Shown here: positions 1-5,445 of the stretch, piece after piece | Layout of the letters: each line of letters begins with the position of its first letter | Position numbering within the stretch: position 1 is the stretch's first letter | The notes under the pieces: generated by a model | Database searches by the model: none | What the model saw: the letters and a program-made list of their open reading frames with translations, nothing else | What the model was told of the DNA's origin: nothing | Program-made: the position numbers and the translations under genes | Assembly (NCBI RefSeq): GCF_000966975.1 | Contig: NZ_JZWV01001228.1 | Coordinates: forward strand, 1-5,445 | DNA length: 5,445 nucleotides | Reading direction: 5' to 3' | Source: Streptomyces katrae | GTDB taxonomy: Bacteria; Actinomycetota; Actinomycetes; Streptomycetales; Streptomycetaceae

Positions 1-15
1 CGGGATACGGAGAAA

Positions 16-33
16 GGGCGGGGCGGGGCGGGG
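16..33 (+). other. G-tract with intramolecular G-quadruplex potential
   Basis: Four runs of G (3, 4, 4 and 4 bases) are separated by single C residues, which fits the usual G-quadruplex pattern with one-base loops. The tract lies on the template strand for the minus-strand genes, just past the stop codon of the 549-61 gene, so the transcript would be C-rich here. A further G-rich stretch follows at 51-60. The tract sits between the small RHH-like gene and whatever lies downstream off the left edge, probably scpA. Repetitive G/C runs are common in Streptomyces spacers, so a role in transcription pausing or termination is only a possibility. Confidence 0.45.
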
Positions 34-60
34 AGACGGCACCGCGAAGCGGGGGTGGGG

Positions 61-549
61 CTAGCGGCCTCGGAGGCGGCGGACCAGGATGCTGGCGTCG
101 CCGCGCGACTCGAGGTCGGCCAGGACGACGGCGACCGCCTCCCGCACGATACGACCCCGGTCGACCGCGAGCCCGTGCTCCCCGCGCAGCACCAGCCGGG
201 CGTGCTCCAGGTCCATCAGCTCCTCCGCGGAGACGTAGACCGTGATCTTCTCGTCGTGCCGCTCACGCCCGCTGGGCCGCCGGTTCGCTCCCCGGCCCTG
301 CCCCTTGCCCTGCCGCGGCCCGGAAGCCCCGGCACCGGCACCGCTGGCAGAACCTTCCTGCGGCCTGCGCTGCGCGCCCACCGCCGGGCCGTCCCCGGTG
401 GTCCTCGCCGTGCCGTCCGCCGGAGCGGCCACCGCGTGCTCCGTCCCCGCCGCCGGCTGCGCCTCCTCGGCGCCCCGCCTCGGCGAGGACGACTGGAGGG
501 CCATCCCCCCGGTCGTGCGGAACAGTTCGTCGGCGCCGGGCAGACTCAC
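61..549 (-). CDS. Small protein with disordered N-terminus and ribbon-helix-helix-like C-terminal domain, coupled to parA
   Basis: This is a 162-residue protein with a GTG start that overlaps the parA stop in a GTGA tetranucleotide (549-546), so translation is probably coupled to parA. An internal ATG at 504 is a less likely start, because the upstream residues (LPGADELFR, 3-11) are not low-complexity and the four-base overlap is typical of operons. Residues 20-98 are rich in Gly, Ala, Arg, Gln and Pro and look disordered and basic. Residues 100-162 look folded. A beta strand (KITVYVSAEEL, 101-111) is followed by a helix (about 112-124) and a second helix with the motif GRIVREAVAVVLADLE (132-147). 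That order and the IVREA pattern are what RHH (Arc/MetJ/CopG/ParG) domains show. I infer a DNA-binding partner of the ParA ATPase, perhaps a centromere-binding or ATPase-stimulating protein. The gene sits where I recall SCO1771, annotated as hypothetical. I am sure it is a gene, and moderately sure of the RHH call. Confidence 0.8.
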   Translation of the reverse strand: MSLPGADELFRTTGGMALQSSSPRRGAEEAQPAAGTEHAVAAPADGTARTTGDGPAVGAQRRPQEGSASGAGAGASGPRQGKGQGRGANRRPSGRERHDEKITVYVSAEELMDLEHARLVLRGEHGLAVDRGRIVREAVAVVLADLESRGDASILVRRLRGR

Positions 550-1706
550 TCGGCGGGACACCGGGCGAGCACCTCCCTGGCCAGCTGGCGGTAGGCGGCG
601 GCGCCGACGGAGTTGGAGGCGTACGTGGTGATCGGCTCGCCGGCGACCGTGGTCTCCGGGAAGCGCACCGTCCGGCCGATGACCGTGTGGTACACGTGGT
701 CGTCGAACGCCTCGACGACACGCGCCAGCACCTCCCGGCTGTGCACCGTGCGGGAGTCGTACATCGTGGCGAGGATGCCGTCGAGCTCCAGCTCCGGGTT
801 GAGCCGCTCCTGGACCTTCTCGATGGTCTCGGTCAGCAGCGCCACACCGCGCAGGGCGAAGAACTCGCATTCCAGCGGCACGATGACCTTGTGAGCCGCC
901 GTCAGGGCGTTCACCGTCAGCAGGCCCAGCGAGGGCTGACAGTCGATCACGATGTAGTCGTAGTCGTTCATCAGCGGCTTGAGCGCCCGCTGCAGCGTCG
1001 ACTCGCGCGCGACCTCGCTGACCAGCTGCACCTCGGCGGCGGACAGGTCGATGTTGCTCGGCAGCAGGTCCATGTTGGGGACCGCCGTCTTGAGCAGCAC
1101 CTCGTCGGCCGACATGCCCCGCTCCATGAGCAGGTTGTAGACCGTCAGGTCGAGTTCCATCGGGTTCACGCCGAGGCCCACGGACAGCGCGCCCTGCGGG
1201 TCGAAGTCGACGAGGAGGACCCGCCGGCCGTACTCGGCGAGTGCGGCACCCAGGTTGATGGTCGACGTGGTCTTGCCGACGCCGCCCTTCTGGTTGCACA
1301 TCGCGATGATCTTCGCCGGACCGTGGTCGGTCAGCGGACCCGGGATCGGGAAGTACGGCAGCGGACGCCCGGTCGGGCCGATGCGCTCGCGACGCTGGCG
1401 GGCAGCGTCGGGCGCGAGGGTGGCCGCGTACTCGGGGTCGGGCTCGTACTCCGCGTCGGGGTCGTAGAAGTGCCCCTCGGGCACCTGGTCGTAGTCGGCG
1501 AAACCAATGGGCGCATCGCCGCTGTGGTCGCCGGCCGTGGAGTTCACGTCTAGGCCGTCCATGCTCTTTTGGGGCGTCGTCATGTGCTGGTGGTTTGCGA
1601 AGGTGCGGACCGCGACGGAGCCGACAGCTTCGAGCCCGGCGGAACCCTGGGTCCCCTCGGGCGTCCCTGCTCGACCACCTCCAGGAGCAAATGTCGACTC
1701 ATCCAC
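546..1706 (-). CDS. ParA/Soj-family chromosome-partitioning-type ATPase
   Basis: This is a 386-residue deviant-Walker ATPase. Residues 132-386 form the ParA core: Walker A KGGVGKTT (140-147, signature K140 and catalytic K145), Walker A' VLLVDFDPQG (163-172), Walker B YIVIDCQPSLG (251-261, D255), and the C-terminal family signature RFPETTVAGEPITTYASNSVGAAAY. ParA proteins dimerise with ATP, bind DNA nonspecifically and are released when a partner stimulates hydrolysis. About 130 residues precede the core, against few or none in Soj. Within them residues 69-100 are acidic and Tyr/Pro-rich. The start chosen is GTG 1706, ten bases after a GAGGAGGT ribosome site. Codons 14-41 have G or C at 24 of 28 third positions, which supports translation upstream of M42 (ATG 1583). 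M42 and M49 remain alternatives and lack a good ribosome site. Gene order suggests the SCO1772-type second ParA next to scpAB, not the oriC-proximal parA, because no parB follows. The family call is firm; the cellular role is inferred. Confidence 0.95.
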   Translation of the reverse strand: MDESTFAPGGGRAGTPEGTQGSAGLEAVGSVAVRTFANHQHMTTPQKSMDGLDVNSTAGDHSGDAPIGFADYDQVPEGHFYDPDAEYEPDPEYAATLAPDAARQRRERIGPTGRPLPYFPIPGPLTDHGPAKIIAMCNQKGGVGKTTSTINLGAALAEYGRRVLLVDFDPQGALSVGLGVNPMELDLTVYNLLMERGMSADEVLLKTAVPNMDLLPSNIDLSAAEVQLVSEVARESTLQRALKPLMNDYDYIVIDCQPSLGLLTVNALTAAHKVIVPLECEFFALRGVALLTETIEKVQERLNPELELDGILATMYDSRTVHSREVLARVVEAFDDHVYHTVIGRTVRFPETTVAGEPITTYASNSVGAAAYRQLAREVLARCPAE

Positions 1707-1716
1707 AAGTCGTCTT

Positions 1717-1724
1717 ACCTCCTC
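1717..1724 (-). promoter_or_regulatory. Ribosome binding site of the parA-like gene
   Basis: The minus strand reads GAGGAGGT, nearly a full match to the 16S anti-Shine-Dalgarno sequence. It ends ten bases before GTG 1706. No comparable site precedes ATG 1583 or ATG 1562, so it decides the start. An ATG in another frame at 1702 lies 14 bases away and could compete for the same site. Confidence 0.7.
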
Positions 1725-1781
1725 GGACGTGACCAGGACACTTATCGATAGGTCAGCGTTGCACCATGCCGACGGTTGGCG

Positions 1782-1811
1782 ACTCTATGGCGTGTCACCG
1801 CCCAGCGGCAA
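1782..1811 (-). promoter_or_regulatory. Candidate sigma-HrdB-type promoter for parA
   Basis: On the minus strand TTGCCG (1811-1806) is followed after 18 bases by TAGAGT (1787-1782). Each hexamer matches four of six bases of the TTGACA/TATAAT consensus. Transcription would start near 1775 and give a leader of about 70 bases before GTG 1706. A second copy of GTTGCCG lies 35 bases further upstream (1847-1841), without an obvious -10 partner. This is a consensus match only, with no transcript evidence. Confidence 0.4.
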
Positions 1812-1890
1812 CACAATCCGCCGGACCCGGCACGATGTGTCGGCAACCGAACACCACTCTGTCAAGGGCGTGCGCGCTGCCGCCGTGAAG

Positions 1891-1908
1891 TTTCGCAGGT
1901 GTGCGAAA
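1891..1908. promoter_or_regulatory. Palindrome TTTCGCA-N4-TGCGAAA, possible operator
   Basis: This is a perfect inverted repeat with 7-base arms and a GGTG spacer (1898-1901), AT-richer than its surroundings. It lies about 80 bases upstream of the proposed parA -35 box and beyond the ald terminator hairpins, so it belongs to the parA promoter side. Arms of this length and spacing suit a dimeric helix-turn-helix regulator. I do not recognise the regulator. The outer bases GTTTC and GAAAG recall the parS half-sites GTTTC/GAAAC, but the spacing is too wide for a canonical 14-16 bp parS. Confidence 0.4.
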
Positions 1909-1921
1909 GGGTTAAAGGGTT
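1906..1921. repeat. Tandem octamer AAAGGGTT x2
   Basis: Two back-to-back copies of AAAGGGTT (1906-1913 and 1914-1921) overlap the right arm of the adjacent palindrome by three bases. The pair is an AT-containing island in GC-rich DNA and could be part of a regulator site. The repeat is directly visible; function is unknown. Confidence 0.5.
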
Positions 1922-1940
1922 ACGTTCGAGGCGAGTTGAA

Positions 1941-1960
1941 CGGCCCGCGCGGCCGGGCCG
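1941..1960 (-). terminator. Second hairpin of the tandem ald terminator
   Basis: A perfect 7-base stem, CGGCCCG pairing with CGGGCCG, encloses a six-base loop. It lies four bases after the larger hairpin in the direction of ald transcription. No U-tract follows, as is common for Streptomyces terminators. It probably backs up the first hairpin. Confidence 0.45.
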
Positions 1961-1964
1961 CAAA

Positions 1965-2008
1965 CACGTCCGGCCGGACCTTGCGGGCAAGGTCCGGCCG
2001 GAGACGTG
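1965..2008 (-). terminator. Strong intrinsic terminator hairpin of ald
   Basis: The arm 1969-1983 pairs perfectly with 1988-2002 around a four-base loop. After a two-base bulge (2003-2004), CACG (1965-1968) pairs with CGTG (2005-2008), giving a stem of about 19 pairs. It begins 25 bases past the ald stop. The minus strand then reads through GTTTG, so there is only a short T run. It should insulate parA from ald readthrough. Confidence 0.75.
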
Positions 2009-2032
2009 AGATTGACGTCAGTCGTTGACGGT

Positions 2033-3148
<1,116 letters not shown>

Positions 3149-3194
3149 CGTCGATCACGGTCCTTGACTCAGGGGATGTTTCGGGGCACTTCCA

Positions 3195-3221
3195 TACATA
3201 CCCGCCCACAAGAACGCGCAA
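3195..3221 (-). promoter_or_regulatory. Weak candidate promoter for ald
   Basis: On the minus strand TTGCGC (3221-3216) and TATGTA (3200-3195) are separated by 15 bases, a short spacer; TATGGA (3196-3191) with 19 bases is an alternative. A separate -10-like TAGACT lies at 3259-3254 without a good -35. The start of transcription could be near 3188, leaving a leader of about 40 bases. Evidence is consensus resemblance only. Confidence 0.25.
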
Positions 3222-3228
3222 CGGGATG

Positions 3229-3248
3229 CACCACGTGATGTCGTGGTG
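3229..3248. promoter_or_regulatory. Perfect inverted repeat CACCACG-N6-CGTGGTG upstream of ald
   Basis: Seven-base arms (3229-3235 and 3242-3248) flank TGATGT. The repeat lies 81-100 bases upstream of the ald start and just upstream of the candidate -35. That position suits an operator for ald, for example for an alanine-responsive regulator. It also lies 53 bases beyond the stop of the STAND-TPR gene, so it could instead be that gene's terminator hairpin, although no T-tract follows on the minus strand. The sequence alone cannot separate the two. Confidence 0.5.
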
Positions 3249-3300
3249 AAGCCAGTCTAATGAAGGATGAGGCGCTGTCTAGCCTTGCAAACCAATAATT

Positions 3301-5274
3301 TCAGTCGGAGCTACTGCGGATTTCGCAGGCTGCGGGGTCGTCTCCCAGCAATCTGTCCGCCGCTGACCGGTGCAGTCGGGCCGCCGCCGGGTCGCCCAGG
3401 CGGTCCAGGGTGTCGGCCAGCCGGACCTGGAGCGCGGCCTGCAACCGCAGGTCCCCCGCACGGCGCGCGAGCTCGATCGCCTCGCGGCAGGTGTGCAGCG
3501 ATTCCTCCGGCCGGCCGGCGTACTCCTGAACGCGTGCCATCTCGCTCAACGCCTTTGCCTGGCCCGGGACATCGGCGAGCCGGCGGTAGCCCGCGGCGGC
3601 CGCGCGCCAGCTGCGCAGCGCCTCCCCGTAGCGGCCCGCGTAGGTGTGCACGTTGCCGAGCCGCCCGTACAGCCGGGCCTCGTCCGCGCGCTCCCCCCGG
3701 GCGAGGGCGTGGGCCAGGGCGCGGCCGAACCAGTCGGAGGCCCTCGGCCAGTCCCTCAGCTCCAGGTACGCCCCGCCTACGGATTCCATCGCGCGGCCGG
3801 TCGCGTACGGGTCCTTCGCCGCCTTTCCCGCGGCCAGCGCGGCCCGGTACCGCTCCAGGGCCTCCAGGGTGCGGCCGGTGGCGGCGTCCAGGTCGGCCAG
3901 GTTCAGCAGGGCCGCGGCCTGCTCCCGGTGCAGGTGGCGGCGCTCGGCCACGCCGAGCACGAGCCGGTGCAGCCCGTACAGCTCGGGGGCGGCGGCCTCG
4001 GTGCCACGGTGCGCGGCCAGGGCCCTGACCAGCGCGGAGACCAGTCTGCGGGCCAGGGTGTCCAGGCCGCCGTCGGCCACGGCCAGGGTGGCGGAGGCGT
4101 TCAGCGCGGGCAGCCGGGTGTCCAGCCAGGTGGCGGCGGCCCGCCGGTCGGGGAAGCGGAGGGCGCGCGGGAGCCCGTCCAGGGACTCCCGCGCCTCGGC
4201 GGCCTCCTCCTCGGGCAGCTCGGCCATGGCCCGGCAGGAGGTCAGCAGGCGCACGGTCCGCTCCAGCATCCGGGCCCGGGCCAGCTGTACCTCGGCGGGC
4301 CGCTCCTTGGACTCCAGCAGGGACCGGAGGAAGGGCGCCAGGCAGCCGGGGAGCCGGAAGAGCCCGTCGCGGTCGTGCCGTACGAGGCCCAGCCGGGCGA
4401 AGTCCTCGAGGGTGGACTGCGCCGCGGCCACGGAGCAGCCCGCGAGGGCGGAGGCGGTGTGGGAGTCGAGGATTCCGGCGGGCGCGAGGGGCAGCAGCCG
4501 CACGGTGCGCTGGGCGGGCTGCGGGAGGGACTCGTAGACGATCCGGAAGGCACGGCCGAGCGGGCCGGAGGTGCCCGGGGGCATCTCGTGGAGCTGCTTG
4601 GCGAGGTCGGCGACGGCGGCCTTGGGGTGGGCGGCGAGCCAGCCGCCGGCCAGGGTGAGCACGGCGGGCAGTCCCCCGCACTCCTCGGCGAGGTCCTCGG
4701 CGGCGGTCGGGTCGACGGTGATCCGGGTGTCCCCGATGATCCGGCCGAGCAGCGCGACGGCGGAGCCGGTGTCCAGCCCGCCGAGGGTGCAGGGGCGGAC
4801 GTCGGGGATGCCGGTGAGGGGGCCCTCGGCGGTGACCACGACCAGGCACTCGGGGGTGTCGGGGAGCAGGGCGTCGACCTGCTGGGGGTCGGCGGCGTCG
4901 TCGAGGAGCAGGATCGCCCGCCGGTCCTTGAGGGTCTCGCGCAGGGCGGCGCTGAGGTCGTCCTCGCAGGCGCCGGGCGGGGTGCGCTCGCCGAGGCCCT
5001 CCAGCAGGGTGCGGACGGCCCGCTCGGTTTCGAGGGGTTCGCCGCCGGGGGCGCTGAGCCGGACGCGGACCAGGCCGTCGGGGTAGTCGTCGGCCACCTC
5101 GCGCACGAAGGCCTCGGCGAGGGCGGTCCGGCCGGAGCCGGGGCGTCCGGCGACCAGCAGCACCCGTGCGCGGGGCGCCTTGGCCTTGCGGCCGGAGAGG
5201 GTGTCGAGCCCGGTCCGCGCGATGTCCTCGCGCAGCTCCTTCAGCTCACGCCGCCGCCCGACGAAATCCGCCAC
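3301..5274 (-). CDS. STAND/NB-ARC-like P-loop protein with C-terminal TPR array, no effector domain
   Basis: This is a 657-residue protein. The start is GTG 5274, seven bases after GAGGAG, which gives MADFVGRRREL, the usual entry to an NB-ARC module. An in-frame ATG at 5352 lacks a ribosome site and would add a non-conserved-looking tail. Residues 36-210 form the NTPase domain: P-loop GRPGSGRT (43-50), Walker B AILLLDD (120-126), sensor-like VVVTAE (145-150) and GGLPA (200-204). A winged-helix-like region follows (about 240-320). Residues 456-646 contain five TPR repeats about 39-40 residues apart. STAND proteins are nucleotide-gated switches, and in Streptomyces AfsR/GutR-like members regulate transcription. 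This one has no N-terminal DNA-binding or enzymatic domain, signal peptide or membrane segment. Several motifs are degenerate: the P-loop Lys is Arg49, the usual TSR reads TAE, and the MHD site reads LPG (308-310). I infer a cytoplasmic scaffold or sensor acting through its TPRs. The fold call is good; the function is unknown. Confidence 0.85.
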   Translation of the reverse strand: MADFVGRRRELKELREDIARTGLDTLSGRKAKAPRARVLLVAGRPGSGRTALAEAFVREVADDYPDGLVRVRLSAPGGEPLETERAVRTLLEGLGERTPPGACEDDLSAALRETLKDRRAILLLDDAADPQQVDALLPDTPECLVVVTAEGPLTGIPDVRPCTLGGLDTGSAVALLGRIIGDTRITVDPTAAEDLAEECGGLPAVLTLAGGWLAAHPKAAVADLAKQLHEMPPGTSGPLGRAFRIVYESLPQPAQRTVRLLPLAPAGILDSHTASALAGCSVAAAQSTLEDFARLGLVRHDRDGLFRLPGCLAPFLRSLLESKERPAEVQLARARMLERTVRLLTSCRAMAELPEEEAAEARESLDGLPRALRFPDRRAAATWLDTRLPALNASATLAVADGGLDTLARRLVSALVRALAAHRGTEAAAPELYGLHRLVLGVAERRHLHREQAAALLNLADLDAATGRTLEALERYRAALAAGKAAKDPYATGRAMESVGGAYLELRDWPRASDWFGRALAHALARGERADEARLYGRLGNVHTYAGRYGEALRSWRAAAAGYRRLADVPGQAKALSEMARVQEYAGRPEESLHTCREAIELARRAGDLRLQAALQVRLADTLDRLGDPAAARLHRSAADRLLGDDPAACEIRSSSD

Positions 5275-5281
5275 GGATCCG

Positions 5282-5287
5282 CTCCTC
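5282..5287 (-). promoter_or_regulatory. Ribosome binding site of the STAND-TPR gene
   Basis: The minus strand reads GAGGAG within GGGAGAGGAG, seven bases before GTG 5274, which is ideal spacing. It decides the start in favour of this GTG over ATG 5352, even though the reading frame stays open upstream to the window edge. Confidence 0.75.
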
Positions 5288-5384
5288 TCCCTGCCTTCGG
5301 GTTGCTGAGCGTAGTTCACGCAGAGCGACGGGCCGTGTGGAGCGTGGCCCATAGATCGCCCGATCGGATCAGCGGATGGGCCTA

Positions 5385-5444
5385 CTAATCCCGGCCGGGG
5401 GCGTACCGCTGCGCGGGGCCGTCCCCTACCCGCCCTTCCACCGT
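5385..5444 (-). CDS. Possible C-terminal end of an upstream gene (partial)
   Basis: One minus-strand frame is open from the right edge to TAG at 5387-5385 and would encode 19 residues ending in AQRYAPGRD. Third positions are G or C in 16 of 19 codons, as in real genes of this genome. It would end about 110 bases before the STAND gene start. Too little is visible to name a family. By recalled actinobacterial synteny the neighbour could be the xerD-like recombinase or the NUDIX hydrolase found between pyrG and parA, but the tail does not resemble a Xer C-terminus I know. Confidence 0.25.
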   Translation of the reverse strand, partial: TVEGRVGDGPAQRYAPGRD

Positions 5445-5445
5445 T

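Larger units (their letters stand above)
1707..2032. other. 326-base spacer between ald and parA
   Basis: No convincing gene is visible here. From the ald side it holds two consecutive GC-rich hairpins (2008-1965 and 1960-1941), a tandem AAAGGGTT repeat with a TTTCGCA/TGCGAAA palindrome (1891-1921), a probable parA promoter (1782-1811), a TATCGATA palindrome (1743-1750) and the parA ribosome site. The short open frames on the plus strand lack ribosome sites and run through the hairpins. A small RNA read from the parA promoter region cannot be excluded. Confidence 0.6.

Noticed and set aside
550..1299. Extension of the small downstream gene's frame back through parA
   Set aside because: The frame stays open only because of GC-rich codons. 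The ParA frame is unquestionable here, and the GTG at 549 overlapping the parA stop is the natural start.
1891..1908. Palindrome considered as a parS centromere site
   Set aside because: Streptomyces parS is close to GTTTCACGTGAAAC. Here the GTTTC and GAAAG halves are ten bases apart and the central CACGTG-type core is absent.
3301..5274. STAND protein as an antiphage Avs-type defence gene
   Set aside because: It has no nuclease, protease or other effector domain, no neighbouring defence or mobile genes, and housekeeping-type codon use and location.
5275..5352. ATG 5352 as the start of the STAND gene
   Set aside because: It lacks a ribosome site, while GTG 5274 has GAGGAG at seven bases and begins at the family's usual FVGRRREL motif.
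5354..5370. Cluster of three GATC sites with a CCGATCGG palindrome
   Set aside because: It is short and expected by chance. There is no matching promoter element or second copy elsewhere in the window.
3370..5388. Very long open frame (672 codons) on the plus strand opposite the STAND-TPR gene
   Set aside because: It is Gly/Gln/Val/Glu-rich low-complexity sequence with no recognisable domain. It mirrors the codon bias of the true minus-strand gene, a common artefact in high-GC DNA.

Overview
The window looks like chromosomal DNA of a Streptomyces or a close high-GC actinobacterium. Codon third positions are almost all G or C, the spacers are GC-rich with strong hairpins, and the gene set matches a conserved Streptomyces chromosomal neighbourhood. 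I recall this neighbourhood as parA-like gene, small gene and scpA/scpB downstream of an alanine dehydrogenase gene (S. coelicolor SCO1773-SCO1769). The exact species cannot be told from the sequence.

All four well-supported genes are on the minus strand, so they are transcribed from right to left. From right to left: (1) 5274-3301, a 657-residue STAND-type (NB-ARC-like) P-loop protein with a C-terminal TPR array and no effector domain; several of its nucleotide-binding motifs are altered. (2) A 152-base spacer with a perfect 7+7 inverted repeat and a possible ald promoter. (3) 3148-2033, ald, L-alanine dehydrogenase, with every catalytic residue in place. (4) A 326-base spacer holding the tandem-hairpin terminator of ald, a second palindrome, a tandem octamer repeat and the probable parA promoter. 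(5) 1706-546, a ParA/Soj-family ATPase with a long acidic, disordered-looking N-terminal extension. (6) 549-61, a small protein whose GTG start overlaps the parA stop (GTGA). Its first ~100 residues look disordered and its C-terminus looks like a ribbon-helix-helix (RHH) DNA-binding domain. The last 60 bases contain a G-quadruplex-capable G tract and no gene.

The main idea of functional interest is the translationally coupled ParA plus putative RHH protein. This is the architecture of plasmid type Ib partition cassettes (ParF/ParG, delta/omega). Here it lies in a chromosomal locus that, by recalled synteny, precedes the SMC-kleisin genes scpA/scpB. It could therefore be a second ParA system, different from the parAB pair near oriC, acting with condensin-like machinery. 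The STAND-TPR protein and Ald appear to be separate transcription units with regulatory and catabolic roles. I see no mobile elements, CRISPR arrays, tRNA or rRNA genes.
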